Assembly: GCF_900110075.1 (NCBI RefSeq)
Contig: NZ_FOCJ01000001.1
Coordinates: 1,116,001-1,180,000 of the forward strand
Direction: 5' to 3'
Length of the DNA stretch: 64,000 nt
Origin: Paenibacillus sp. OV219
GTDB lineage: Bacteria; Bacillota; Bacilli; Paenibacillales; Paenibacillaceae
The first letter of the stretch is position 1, and each line of letters opens with the position of its first letter. Positions 16,631 through 25,936 of the stretch are shown here, in pieces. Made by a program: the position numbers and the translations under genes. The notes beneath the pieces are model-generated. The model saw only the letters and a program-made list of their open reading frames with translations. It had not been told where the DNA came from and did no database searches.

Positions 16631-17353
16631 ATGACAACGGTATGGAGCAAGACGATGAATCCAGGGGACAAATGGTCCGGCACGATCAGCAAAGGACGGT
16701 TACTTCGGTTTACGTCACTGCAAGACGACGCCAATCTGGCGATGATGTTATTTAACGCAAACGACTTGGCGGAGCGCTACAATATGCCGGATACGCTCAA
16801 AGCACAATACACGGCGCACCTGACTCGCGGCCATGTGTTGATGAGCGACAACGGTCGCGCACTTGCGAGCATTGTAGAGGATGAGCTCGGTTGGCATGAC
16901 ACGATTAGTGGTCTGACGACTCGGGCCAGTACGGATACCAAATATGGTACAACGAATTATCAGCAGCTTCGCAATGAATGGCTGCACAGCGGCTACGAGA
17001 ATATGGTCGTGGAGCTTATCCGCAGCGGGCTTGCAGTTCGTGACCTTGGGCCTGTCATTAACCTGTTCTCTAGAGTGTACTGCGATGAGGAAGGCAGAAT
17101 GATCTATGACGCCGGCCATTGCAAGGAAGGCGCTACAGTTACACTTCGCACCGACATGGATGTACTCATTGTCCTATCGAATACGCCGAATCCGCTTAAT
17201 CCGACGACGAGCTATCCTATCGCATCCGTTCAGCTCGAAGTGTTAGAAGCTCCGACACTCGACCCGGCAACGGATTACTGCTACAACTTCCGCGGTGAGA
17301 ACCGCAGGGCGTTCGAGAATACTGCGGAATATTATCTGCTCGCAGGTCGCTAG
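16631..17353 (+). CDS. Urea amidolyase-associated protein 1 (DUF1989), carboxyguanidine deiminase subunit
   Basis: A 240-residue DUF1989 protein. In guanidine-riboswitch operons, two DUF1989 proteins (CgdA/CgdB, once called UAAP1/2) form the carboxyguanidine deiminase that turns carboxyguanidine into allophanate, releasing ammonia. Features seen include GDKWSGTISKGRLLRFTSLQ near the N-terminus, VEDELGWHDTISGLT and the cysteine in the VYCDEEGRM region. RBS GTAGGGGG lies before the ATG. It is the first gene after the riboswitch. Which of CgdA or CgdB it is was not decided. Confidence 0.88.
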   Translation: MTTVWSKTMNPGDKWSGTISKGRLLRFTSLQDDANLAMMLFNANDLAERYNMPDTLKAQYTAHLTRGHVLMSDNGRALASIVEDELGWHDTISGLTTRASTDTKYGTTNYQQLRNEWLHSGYENMVVELIRSGLAVRDLGPVINLFSRVYCDEEGRMIYDAGHCKEGATVTLRTDMDVLIVLSNTPNPLNPTTSYPIASVQLEVLEAPTLDPATDYCYNFRGENRRAFENTAEYYLLAGR

Positions 17354-17395
17354 TAACTTAAAACCCGCCGCCATTATTCGAAGGAGGAATATGAG

Positions 17396-18052
17396 ATGAC
17401 CGCATTTGTGAGATATGAGAGTAAGCTGCAGGCTGAGACAGCTATTATAGATGAGATTGTACCGGCAGGGGATGGCTGGATGAAAGAATTGCTGCCAGGT
17501 CAGGTGATCCGCATTATGGATCTGGAGGGTAACCAAGCAGCAGATACGTTGTTCTTCGATGCAGATAATCCGGACGATCATTACAGTGCAGTTGCGACTA
17601 TCGCCGGTCAAGGCAATATCTACTTGACAACAGGCTCTGCGTTGCGAGCGGAATCCGGCAAGGAGCTGCTCAGAATTGTTGCCGATACATGCGGGAGACA
17701 CGATACGGTTGGCGGCTCTTGCTCAGCGCAGAGCAATACGGTTCGCTATTCGCATGATAAGCTGCACATGCACAATTGCCGTGATACGTTCATGCTTCAG
17801 CTTGCCAAACATGACGGAGGCTACAATTATACGAAGCGCGATCTTGCGCCGAACATAAATTTCTTCATGAATGTGCCGGTCACACCGGAAGGTGGACTAC
17901 GCTTCGCAGATGGTGTATCCGCGCCAGGCTGCTATGTCGAGCTAGAGTCGCTTTGCCGTTCGATGGTGCTAATCAGCAACTGTCCGCAGCTCAACAATCC
18001 GTGCAACGCTTATAACCCAACCCCGATTCGGGTACTGGTGTGGAATCCATAG
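17396..18052 (+). CDS. Urea amidolyase-associated protein 2 (DUF1989), carboxyguanidine deiminase subunit
   Basis: A 218-residue DUF1989 protein paralogous to the preceding one. Motifs are MDLEGNQAADTLFFDADNP, DTCGRHDTVGGSCSAQSN and the C-terminal CPQLNNPCNAYNPTPIRVL, typical of the UAAP2 group. It would form a heteromeric deiminase with its neighbour, between guanidine carboxylase and allophanate hydrolase. RBS AAGGAGG is 8-9 nt before the ATG. It lies 42 bp after the first subunit and 49 bp before the carboxylase. Confidence 0.9.
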   Translation: MTAFVRYESKLQAETAIIDEIVPAGDGWMKELLPGQVIRIMDLEGNQAADTLFFDADNPDDHYSAVATIAGQGNIYLTTGSALRAESGKELLRIVADTCGRHDTVGGSCSAQSNTVRYSHDKLHMHNCRDTFMLQLAKHDGGYNYTKRDLAPNINFFMNVPVTPEGGLRFADGVSAPGCYVELESLCRSMVLISNCPQLNNPCNAYNPTPIRVLVWNP

Positions 18053-18101
18053 ATTATTTGCCCTATAAGTCCATAGAGAAGAGAATCCGGGAGGGAACCT
18101 T

Positions 18102-21100
18102 ATGTTTACGAAAGTTCTAATCGCGAATCGCGGCGCAATCGCCGTTCGAATTGAACGTACACTCCGCAAGCTAGGCATTCAATCGGTCGCTGTGTATACA
18201 ATCGCCGACCAAGACAGCCAACATGTCGACGGAGCAGATGAAGCCGTATGCATTGGTGCAGGGGCGGCGAAGGAAAGCTACCTCGATATGGATCGTATTC
18301 TGCAAACGGCGATTGATACAGGAGCACAGGCGATCCACCCTGGATACGGCTTCCTAAGCGAAAATGCTTCCTTCGCACGCGCTTGCCGGGAGCGCGGTAT
18401 CGTGTTCATCGGACCTACGCCTGAGCAGATGGAGATGTTCGGCCTCAAGCATTCCGCACGTGAAATTGCAGAGCGCGCCGGTGTGCCGATGCTGCCTGGA
18501 ACTGCGCTTATTACAGATCTGGATGAGGCGATTGCTGAGGCGGAAATCATTGGCTATCCGGTCATTCTGAAGAGCACTGCTGGTGGCGGCGGAATCGGGA
18601 TGCGGGTATGCAATGACGGGGATGCGCTTCGCGCGGCGTTCGATGGTGTGCGCCACTTGGCGGAGACGAACTTCAAGAACGGCGGTATTTTTCTGGAGAA
18701 ATATATTGCGCGGGCACGTCATGTCGAGGTGCAAATCTTCGGCAACCGTTTCGGAGAAGTTGCTGCACTAGGCGAGCGCGACTGCTCCATTCAGCGGCGC
18801 AATCAGAAGGTCATCGAAGAGAGTCCTGCACCGAACTTATCCGAGGAAGTGCGGCAAGCGATGTTTGCTTCAGCGAAGCGGCTGGCATCTGAGGTTGGTT
18901 ACCGCAGTGCGGGAACCGTCGAGTATCTGTATGATCCCGAGGAGTGCAAGTTCTACTTCCTTGAAGTAAATACGCGTCTTCAAGTGGAGCATGGCGTGAC
19001 GGAAGAAGTGCTCGGCGTGGATCTCGTGGAATGGATGGTTCGCGAAGCGGCAGATGAGCTTACTTCTATTGAATCGCTTGTGCAGCCGGCGAAGGGACAT
19101 AGCATTCAAGCGCGGATCTATGCAGAGGATTGCTTGCAGAACTTCCGACCGAGCGCTGGGAAAGTAGACAAAGCAAGGTTCACCGAGCATGCTCGCATCG
19201 AAACATGGATTCGTGATGGTATTACGGTGACGACACTGTACGACCCAATGCTGGCGAAGATTATCGTTCATGGGGAGAACCGATTGGATGCAATCGGTAA
19301 GCTCATTCAAGCGCTCGATGACACCCGGCTTTATGGGATTACGACGAATTTGCAATATGTGAAGGCGCTGCTTGGAGAAGAGGAATGCTTGAGCGGTCAT
19401 GTATATACACAGTTACTGAATGGCTTCGAGCCAGCCGAGCATGCGATTGAAGTTGTTGACGGAGGCGTACAGACGACGGTTCAGGATTTCCCTGGCCGGA
19501 TCGGACACTGGGACGTCGGCGTACCGCCTTGCGGTCCGATGGACCCGTTATCGTTCCGCATCGGCAACAAGCTGCTTGGCAACGCGGATGATGCTTCTGG
19601 GCTTGAACTCACACTGCGCGGTGGCTCGTATCGGTTCCGGGATGACATGTGGATCTGCCTAACCGGCGCAGATATGGAAGCGATGCTGGATGAAGCGAAG
19701 GCTCCATTGTATCATCCGATCTTTGTTCGAAAAGGTCAACTGCTTAGCTACGGCGAAGCGAATAGCGGCATGCGCAGCTACTTGCTCATTGGCGGCGGCC
19801 TCGATATGCCACAGACACTCGGCAGCTCAGCGACATTCACACTAGGCGGCTTCGGCGGGCACGGCGGTCGCGCGCTGCGTGCCGGTGACGTGCTTGGCGT
19901 GAACCGGAGCGGCAGCAATCCGCGGTCCGATATCCAGCTGCATGAGCTGGACCGCCCGTCAATGACCCGCTCATGGACGATCGGCGTCATTCCTGGTCCT
20001 CACTGCACGGGTGAGTATTTGAAGCCTACTTATCTGAGGGAACTGGCGAATACACGCTATGAAGTGCATTTTAACAGCTCCCGTACCGGTGTTCGCCTTA
20101 TCGGTCCAGCACCACATTGGGCTCGCGAAGATGGCGGTCAAGCGGGACTACATCCGTCCAACATTCACGATAACGCGTATGCGGTCGGAACGCTGGATCT
20201 GACCGGAGACATGCCGATTCTGCTCGGCCCTGACGGCCCAAGCTTAGGCGGCTTCGTCTGCCCGGTAACGACAGCATCCGCTGAGTTCTGGAAGCTCGGC
20301 CAATTGAAGCCTGGAGACAGTGTTCGCTTCCAGCTGCTGACGCTTGCGGAAGCGGATCAGCTGCGCAAGCAACAAGAGAGTAATCTCGAAGCGATTGGTC
20401 TCGCACAGTGGCATCGGCTAGTAACGGTAACACTGCCACAGCCGGAGCGTGAGCCAGAGCCTTCGTATCCGCTAATTGCTCAAGAGACGGAGAATCGCCG
20501 CTTCCCGATAACGGTTCGCTGCAGCGGTGATGAGAATATCCTCGTGGAATATGGCGAGATGGAGCTTGACCTACTGCTGCGGTTTCAAGTGCATGCGCTC
20601 ATGCAGGCAATCGAAGCGAGTGGTACGATTCCTGTTCTTGATTTGACGCCAGGCATTCGTTCTCTGCAAGTTCATATTGATCCTAAGCAGACAAACGTGC
20701 TTGAAGCGTGCGAACGTATTCTCGAGCTCGACAGCAGCTTGCCGGATCTTTCTTCTATCACGGTACCATCGCGGATCGTGCGGCTGCCGCTCTCATGGGA
20801 TGACCCAGCGACGCAGCTCGCCATTGATCGCTATCAGAAGAATGTCCGTCCCGACGCGCCATGGTGCCCGAGCAACCTCGAGTTCATCCGCCGCATTAAC
20901 GGGCTGGATAGTATTGACGAGGTGCAGAGTATCGTGTACGACGCGAACTACCTCGTACTTGGACTTGGTGATGTTTATCTAGGCGCGCCGGTAGCAACGC
21001 CGGTTGATCCTCGTCATCGTCTTGTGACGACGAAATATAATCCGGCTCGGACTTGGACGCCTGAGAATGCTGTAGGCATAGGCGGCGCTTATATGTGTAT

Positions 21101-21749
21101 CTATGGTATGGAAGGCCCGGGCGGCTATCAATTCGTTGGACGTACCATTCAAATGTGGAACCATCTTAACCGCGAGTCGGCAAGCTTCGAGACAGGCAAG
21201 CCGTGGCTGCTTCGCTTCTTCGATCAAATCCAGTTCTATCCGGTCAGTGCGGATGTGCTTCTGCAATTGAGAGAGGATTTTACGCGTGGACGGTTTGAAG
21301 CGGATATTACCGAAACGACGTTCCGTTTAGGCGATTATCTTGCATTCTTGAACTCAATCGAGGAAAGTGCTGAAGCGTTCCGCGAAGTACAGCAAGCAGC
21401 TTTCACAGCTGAACGCGAGAGCTGGAAGTCGCAAGGCTTGGCGGAGTATGTCTCCGAATCGGCTGATCTGGGTAAAGAATCTGCCGAAGATGAACTGCCT
21501 GAAGGGACGATTGCTGTACGCTGCACGATGCCAGGCAGTGTGTGGAAGGTGCTCGTAGAGCCAGGCCAAGAAGTGAAGAAAGGCGAAACGCTCATTATTG
21601 AGGAAAGCATGAAGATGGAGTTCTCGCAGACAGCTCCTTGTGACGGCATTGTCGCTTCCATCTTCGTGAAGCCAGGTGATGAGGTGCACGCAGGACAACT
21701 AATTGTTGGTCTTGTGAAAGAAACGGCAAGAGAGGTGACGCCAGTATGA
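18102..21749 (+). CDS. Biotin-dependent guanidine (urea) carboxylase
   Basis: A 1215-residue multidomain enzyme. Residues 1-450 are biotin carboxylase (ATP-grasp AGGGGIGMRVC, then LEVNTRLQVEH). About 465-770 is a KipA-type and about 810-1030 a KipI-type carboxyltransferase module (LTGADMEAML; ENILVEYGEMELD). A C-terminal biotinyl domain has the lysine in EESMKMEF near residue 1168. It carboxylates guanidine, and possibly urea, with ATP and bicarbonate. The riboswitch and deiminase neighbours argue for guanidine; sequence alone does not prove it. The stop overlaps the hydrolase start by 4 bp. Confidence 0.93.
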   Translation: MFTKVLIANRGAIAVRIERTLRKLGIQSVAVYTIADQDSQHVDGADEAVCIGAGAAKESYLDMDRILQTAIDTGAQAIHPGYGFLSENASFARACRERGIVFIGPTPEQMEMFGLKHSAREIAERAGVPMLPGTALITDLDEAIAEAEIIGYPVILKSTAGGGGIGMRVCNDGDALRAAFDGVRHLAETNFKNGGIFLEKYIARARHVEVQIFGNRFGEVAALGERDCSIQRRNQKVIEESPAPNLSEEVRQAMFASAKRLASEVGYRSAGTVEYLYDPEECKFYFLEVNTRLQVEHGVTEEVLGVDLVEWMVREAADELTSIESLVQPAKGHSIQARIYAEDCLQNFRPSAGKVDKARFTEHARIETWIRDGITVTTLYDPMLAKIIVHGENRLDAIGKLIQALDDTRLYGITTNLQYVKALLGEEECLSGHVYTQLLNGFEPAEHAIEVVDGGVQTTVQDFPGRIGHWDVGVPPCGPMDPLSFRIGNKLLGNADDASGLELTLRGGSYRFRDDMWICLTGADMEAMLDEAKAPLYHPIFVRKGQLLSYGEANSGMRSYLLIGGGLDMPQTLGSSATFTLGGFGGHGGRALRAGDVLGVNRSGSNPRSDIQLHELDRPSMTRSWTIGVIPGPHCTGEYLKPTYLRELANTRYEVHFNSSRTGVRLIGPAPHWAREDGGQAGLHPSNIHDNAYAVGTLDLTGDMPILLGPDGPSLGGFVCPVTTASAEFWKLGQLKPGDSVRFQLLTLAEADQLRKQQESNLEAIGLAQWHRLVTVTLPQPEREPEPSYPLIAQETENRRFPITVRCSGDENILVEYGEMELDLLLRFQVHALMQAIEASGTIPVLDLTPGIRSLQVHIDPKQTNVLEACERILELDSSLPDLSSITVPSRIVRLPLSWDDPATQLAIDRYQKNVRPDAPWCPSNLEFIRRINGLDSIDEVQSIVYDANYLVLGLGDVYLGAPVATPVDPRHRLVTTKYNPARTWTPENAVGIGGAYMCIYGMEGPGGYQFVGRTIQMWNHLNRESASFETGKPWLLRFFDQIQFYPVSADVLLQLREDFTRGRFEADITETTFRLGDYLAFLNSIEESAEAFREVQQAAFTAERESWKSQGLAEYVSESADLGKESAEDELPEGTIAVRCTMPGSVWKVLVEPGQEVKKGETLIIEESMKMEFSQTAPCDGIVASIFVKPGDEVHAGQLIVGLVKETAREVTPV

Positions 21750-23611
21750 CAGGAACTGTGAAATGGCCAGAACAATTGACGATGGACTGGCTGCGAGAAC
21801 AATACGCCGCGAAGCGAATCACGCCGGCTGAAGTAGTGGCAGAAGTAATTCGACGATCGTCACGAGACGAAGCGATGAATATATGGATAACACCGCCTTC
21901 TGCGGAGCTCATTCAGCCTTATCTGGATCAGCTCTCTCGCGTGGATGCAGCAAGCTCACTGCTGTGGGGTATACCCTTCGCCATTAAAGATAATATCGAC
22001 CTGGCCGGTGTGCCTACGACTGCTGGCTGCGAGACGTTCGCCTATACACCGGATTCGAGCGCTGCCGTCGTTCAGCGGCTTATCGACGCAGGAGCAATTC
22101 CAATCGGCAAAACAAATCTCGACCAGTTCGCCACTGGGCTCGTCGGGACGCGCAGCCCGTATGGAGAGACGCATAATGCGCTCCGCGAGGAGCTCATTAG
22201 CGGCGGTTCCAGCTCCGGCTCCGCAGTTGCAGTTGCTCGTGGGCAAGCGGTATTCTCGCTTGGCACGGACACGGCGGGTTCCGGCCGTGTACCAGCTGCG
22301 CTGAACGGCTTGGTCGGTTACAAGCCGAGTCTTGGCGCTTGGCCGACCAAAGGGGTCGTGCCGGCTTGCGCGAGCTTGGACTGTGTGACTGTATTCACAC
22401 ACAGCTTGAATGATGCGCTAGCAGTTGACCTAATCGCACGCGGCCCAGAGGCAACGGATCCTTGGTCGCGGAATATTCCGCAGCCGCTGACGGGTCAGTT
22501 GCCCTCCAAACTGTGCGTGCCGATTGAAGCGCCTGCGTTCTATGGGCCGTTCGCACCCGCCTATCGCGAAGCATGGGAACTGGCGCTGGATCGTGTAAGC
22601 GAACTTGGAATAGCGCTTGTCGAGATCGAGCTAGATCTGTTCAATGAAGCGGCGTCGATTCTATACGGCGGTCCGTGGGTTGCGGAGCGATGGGCAGATC
22701 TCGGAGCTTTCGTTGAAGCGAATCCGAGCGATGTATTCCCGGTAACGGAGCAAGTGCTGCGCACTGGTGCGTCGCCTGTTTATACAGCAGCATCTGTGTT
22801 CCAAGCGGCTCACCGGCTGCAAGCTTTGAGGCTAGCTGCACATCGTCTGCTTGAAGATGCCGTGCTTGTCCTGCCAACTTGCGGAGGCACATGGTCGCGC
22901 GATGAAGTGCGCGACAATCCGATTGCGACGAACAGCGATATGGGACGGTACACGAACCATTGCAATTTGCTCGATCTGTGCGCGGTTGCTCTCCAAGCGG
23001 GAGAGGCGGATGCAGATTTGCCTTTCGGCATAACGATGTTCGCAACGGCAGTGAATGAGACGCTGCTGTGCAGCACGGCGAAGCGGTTTGTTGAAACGGA
23101 AGCATCCGCTGAGACGTCGACAGAAGCGGGAGACAGTATTGCTGTTTCTGAAGCCGTTCCCAATGCAATTTCTGAAGCCGTTCCCGATGCAATTGGCGGA
23201 ACGCGGCAAGTTACCGTTTCCTCAAACACCGAGACGATGCATGTCGCGGTATGCGGTCTGCATATGCGGGGCTTCCCGCTAGAGAAGCAAATGCAAGCGT
23301 GCGGCGCTGTATTCGTGCGTGAGACCGAGAGTGCGCCGAAATATAAGCTCGTCAAGCTGCCGACGACACCTGCGAAGCCAGGTATGATTAAGCAGGAGCA
23401 GGGCGGATCAGCGATTACGCTTGAAGTGTGGGAGATGCCGATAGCCTCGTTCGGAGCTTTCGTCGCAGGAATACCTGCGCCGCTTGGTATTGGCAAGGTC
23501 GAGCTTGCCGATGGGACGGAAGTGTCGGGTTTCATCTGTGAGGCTTACATTGCCGGTCAATCCGAAGATATTACTGCTGCCGGCTCTTGGCGTAATTTTG
23601 TACATCAATAG
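21746..23611 (+). CDS. atzF: Allophanate hydrolase
   Basis: A 621-residue amidase-signature enzyme converting allophanate to 2 ammonia and 2 CO2. The Ser-cisSer-Lys triad is visible as Lys in PFAIKDNIDLAG and serines in ISGGSSSGSAVAVARG and DTAGSGRVPA. The C-terminal domain (about 490-620) is the allophanate-specific extra domain (VCGLHMRGFPLEKQM). Between them is a low-complexity Ser/Glu/Ala linker (about 452-495) with a tandem SEAVP-NAI / SEAVP-DAI duplication. It overlaps the carboxylase by 4 bp and is the last gene of the guanidine operon. Confidence 0.93.
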   Translation: MTGTVKWPEQLTMDWLREQYAAKRITPAEVVAEVIRRSSRDEAMNIWITPPSAELIQPYLDQLSRVDAASSLLWGIPFAIKDNIDLAGVPTTAGCETFAYTPDSSAAVVQRLIDAGAIPIGKTNLDQFATGLVGTRSPYGETHNALREELISGGSSSGSAVAVARGQAVFSLGTDTAGSGRVPAALNGLVGYKPSLGAWPTKGVVPACASLDCVTVFTHSLNDALAVDLIARGPEATDPWSRNIPQPLTGQLPSKLCVPIEAPAFYGPFAPAYREAWELALDRVSELGIALVEIELDLFNEAASILYGGPWVAERWADLGAFVEANPSDVFPVTEQVLRTGASPVYTAASVFQAAHRLQALRLAAHRLLEDAVLVLPTCGGTWSRDEVRDNPIATNSDMGRYTNHCNLLDLCAVALQAGEADADLPFGITMFATAVNETLLCSTAKRFVETEASAETSTEAGDSIAVSEAVPNAISEAVPDAIGGTRQVTVSSNTETMHVAVCGLHMRGFPLEKQMQACGAVFVRETESAPKYKLVKLPTTPAKPGMIKQEQGGSAITLEVWEMPIASFGAFVAGIPAPLGIGKVELADGTEVSGFICEAYIAGQSEDITAAGSWRNFVHQ

Positions 23612-23661
23612 CTAAACGTGTTCACAAGCCGATTAACGGCATTCGTGAATTCGCAGGCACG

Positions 23662-23699
23662 CAAGCCGTTTCCCGTTCAGTCATGGCGGGGGCGGCTTG
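23662..23699 (+). terminator. Probable terminator of the guanidine operon
   Basis: CAAGCCG and CGGCTTG arms, extended by TCCCG/CGGG pairing after a short internal bulge. The T-run is weak. Confidence 0.55.
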
Positions 23700-23754
23700 T
23701 TCTCGTTTGGAGCAATCGGCGCTATAATAAGGGGATCAGGAAGGAGAGTGCCTT

Positions 23755-24354
23755 TTGATTCGCAAATGGCTGATTTCTATTATAGTGCTCATTCTACTCC
23801 TTGCAGGCGCTGGCGCACTCGCAATCTGGTACGTGAAACCAGAGGAAGACTTGAACTTAAACTACGACCCGGTTCCGATCGTGGACCGAGCACTTACGAT
23901 GATACGTCATCTGGATACGGAATTCGTGCTCTCCGAAGCAGATATCAATAACATTGGCAAAGCGACTATCCGCTTGCATCCCGATTACAGCCCAGACATT
24001 CGAATAACCGGGGCGAGATTTGAACTGCAGGAGGATAAGCTTGTTGCACATGTGAATGTGATGTATAAGAAGCGGATTCCGGCAGGACTTGTCATCACGT
24101 ATGGACTACGATGGAGCGAGCCCAATGTCGTTGCTGTTGTCGAAGAGGCGAAGCTGAAGGGGATCACGCTGAAGAAGAGTGATTTTGACAATATGGAAAT
24201 TCCGCTTAGCAGTGAGCTGCCGAAGCTGGTACATATACAGAAGTTGGATGTACAGGGGAAAAGCGTGGTCATTACTATCCGCAAGCCGACGCTGCGGGAG
24301 CTGCGAAACCTTCTTTCGCAAGAGCTGAAAAAGCAGGTCGGCTGGACGGATTAG
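23755..24354 (+). CDS. YpmS-like/DUF2140-type membrane-anchored hypothetical protein
   Basis: A 199-residue protein with an N-terminal membrane anchor (WLISIIVLILLLAGAGALAIWYV) and an extracytoplasmic beta-rich domain. TTG start at 23755 with AAGGAGAG 8 nt before it. The layout resembles the DUF2140/YpmS family of Firmicutes, of unknown function, but the match is weak. It is flanked by the guanidine operon and the convergent bioY; its stop is 14 bp from that of bioY. Confidence 0.6.
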   Translation: MIRKWLISIIVLILLLAGAGALAIWYVKPEEDLNLNYDPVPIVDRALTMIRHLDTEFVLSEADINNIGKATIRLHPDYSPDIRITGARFELQEDKLVAHVNVMYKKRIPAGLVITYGLRWSEPNVVAVVEEAKLKGITLKKSDFDNMEIPLSSELPKLVHIQKLDVQGKSVVITIRKPTLRELRNLLSQELKKQVGWTD

Positions 24355-24368
24355 TGTTCAAGCGATGG

Positions 24369-24995
24369 CTAGCGGAGTTTAGGCATGAGCGGGCGCAGCG
24401 TTCGGATGAGGAACGTCGCTGCAATGGCTTTGACCATATCACCGAATAGGAATGGATAACAACCGGACACCATTGCTTTCTGGAAAGAATAGTTCGCTTT
24501 ATAGGCAAGCCATGGCACGCCTCCAATGTAAGCGAGGACAACGCTGAATAAGACAAGGCTGATGAATAGCAGGATGATTTGATTGCGGGACAAGGATTTG
24601 GTACGCGCGAACAAACGGTCGCTGGCAAGTCCGATCAACAGTGCGGATATTGGGAACATCCATATGTAGCCGCCGGTGAAGCCGAAGATCGTTGACAGTC
24701 CTCCACTGCCGTGCAGAAGAGGCAAGCCTGCGGCCGTTAACAAGACGACGATTGCGATGCTCCAGAAACCGTATCGCGCACCGAGCAGACCGCCTGCGAG
24801 CATGATGGCGAAGGTCTGGAGCGTAATTGGTACGGAAGTGAAGCCGAGTGGGATGCTTACATAACCGAAGGCGATGAAGAGTGCTGCGAACAATGCGGTA
24901 AACACAATGCCGCGAATCCAGTATGTAGTCTCGGATTGGTTGCTAGCCGATATCGGAGTATGGCCTGCAGTAGCTTTAGATGATTCCATTGTCAT
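24369..24995 (-). CDS. bioY: Biotin ECF transporter S component BioY
   Basis: A 208-residue membrane protein with about six segments. BioY landmarks include GFTSVPITLQTFAIMLAGGLLG and FGFTGGYIWMFPISALLIG, the biotin-binding core, and GVPWLAYK. It binds biotin outside and works with EcfT and the EcfA ATPases encoded divergently. GAGAGGAG lies before ATGs at 24995 and 24989 on the minus strand. A BirA-type operator lies 13-44 bp upstream, so biotin repression is expected. Biotin is the cofactor of the carboxylase in the adjacent operon. Confidence 0.93.
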   Translation of the reverse strand: MTMESSKATAGHTPISASNQSETTYWIRGIVFTALFAALFIAFGYVSIPLGFTSVPITLQTFAIMLAGGLLGARYGFWSIAIVVLLTAAGLPLLHGSGGLSTIFGFTGGYIWMFPISALLIGLASDRLFARTKSLSRNQIILLFISLVLFSVVLAYIGGVPWLAYKANYSFQKAMVSGCYPFLFGDMVKAIAATFLIRTLRPLMPKLR

Positions 24996-25008
24996 TTCTC
25001 CTCTCTAA

Positions 25009-25039
25009 TGTTAACCTTGTTATCTAGTTGTGGTTAACA
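25009..25039. promoter_or_regulatory. BirA (biotin repressor) operator
   Basis: TGTTAACC and GGTTAACA form perfect inverted repeats separated by 15 bp. They closely match the Firmicute BirA consensus (TTGTTAACC...GGTTAACAA) and sit between the divergent bioY and ecfA genes, so one site could control both directions. Confidence 0.85.
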
Positions 25040-25084
25040 ATTAAAATGTATCACGTGAATTCGATTTTGGGAAGAGGGAGTTTT

Positions 25085-25936
25085 GTGATCTTGCAGGCAC
25101 CAGTTGATAGCTTGGTTCTAACAGACGTTAATATTGAACGTATTCTTGAATCTGGCGAGGTTTCTCCTCGTCTAGATCATATTGATTTCTCCATTGCACC
25201 GAGCGAGTGGGTGAATATAGTTGGGACGAATGGAAGCGGAAAGTCGACTTTGGCTAGGCTGCTTGCCGGGTTAACAATTGACGGCGTTCATGGATCATGG
25301 AATCGAGGTTTTGCTGGCAACCGGCCTATGCCCTATGTCATGCAGTCCCCGGATTCTCAGCTGTTTGCCGAAACGCCAAGGCAAGAAGTTCGCTTCGCGC
25401 TTGAGTGGCAGGGCATTGAAGCGGATGAGATTATACAGCGTACGGAGCTTGTTCTGGAGCATACAGGACTGCTCGCGATTGCCGATGTTCCGTGGAATCG
25501 CTTATCTGGCGGGCAGCGTCAGCTTGCTGCTGTTGCGGCTGCAACCGCTGCGAGCGCACCGCTCATCGTCTTCGATGAAGCGACTTCCATGCTTGACGAC
25601 CAATCTTGCGCAGAGGTCATGCGCCTCGCAAGTGCGCTTCACTTGCAAGGAACAGCAGTCGTGTGGGTGACGCAGCGGCTGCAGGAGCTAGGAGGCGGCT
25701 CGCGGGTTGTCGCGATGAGAGAGGGACACATCGTGTTCGATGGATTAGGGAGGCATTTTCTATATGGCGCTCATGAAGAAGCGCTTCATCTGAATCCCTT
25801 CACTCCCTGCCAAGCTTGTGGACTGCGGCTGCCTTATTTGCCAGCGTTAGCGCTTGAGCTTGGGCGGCAAGGAAAGCTTGCAAGGCCATATCCCGAAACA
25901 GCGGCGGAATGGGAGCAGGTGCTTGCGCGGCTATGA
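25085..25936 (+). CDS. ecfA: ECF transporter ATPase (EcfA1-like)
   Basis: A 283-residue ABC ATPase: Walker A GTNGSGKST (about residues 50-58), Q-loop VMQSPDSQLF, signature LSGGQRQ, Walker B LIVFDEATSMLDD. The C-terminal tail contains a CQAC motif, which is not usual for EcfA. Start: GTG at 25085 with GAGGGAG 4 nt upstream, or TTG at 25091; earlier in-frame codons run into the BirA operator. It overlaps the EcfA-EcfT fusion by 4 bp. It energises biotin uptake with BioY. Confidence 0.88.
   Translation: MILQAPVDSLVLTDVNIERILESGEVSPRLDHIDFSIAPSEWVNIVGTNGSGKSTLARLLAGLTIDGVHGSWNRGFAGNRPMPYVMQSPDSQLFAETPRQEVRFALEWQGIEADEIIQRTELVLEHTGLLAIADVPWNRLSGGQRQLAAVAAATAASAPLIVFDEATSMLDDQSCAEVMRLASALHLQGTAVVWVTQRLQELGGGSRVVAMREGHIVFDGLGRHFLYGAHEEALHLNPFTPCQACGLRLPYLPALALELGRQGKLARPYPETAAEWEQVLARL

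Noticed and set aside
22810-23535. Minus-strand open frame opposite allophanate hydrolase
   Set aside because: Shadow of a well-recognised amidase; the Ser/Thr-rich composition mirrors the plus-strand codons.
16631-23611. Plain urea amidolyase operon
   Set aside because: The two DUF1989 genes and the guanidine-I riboswitch indicate guanidine as the primary substrate, though urea as a side substrate is not excluded.
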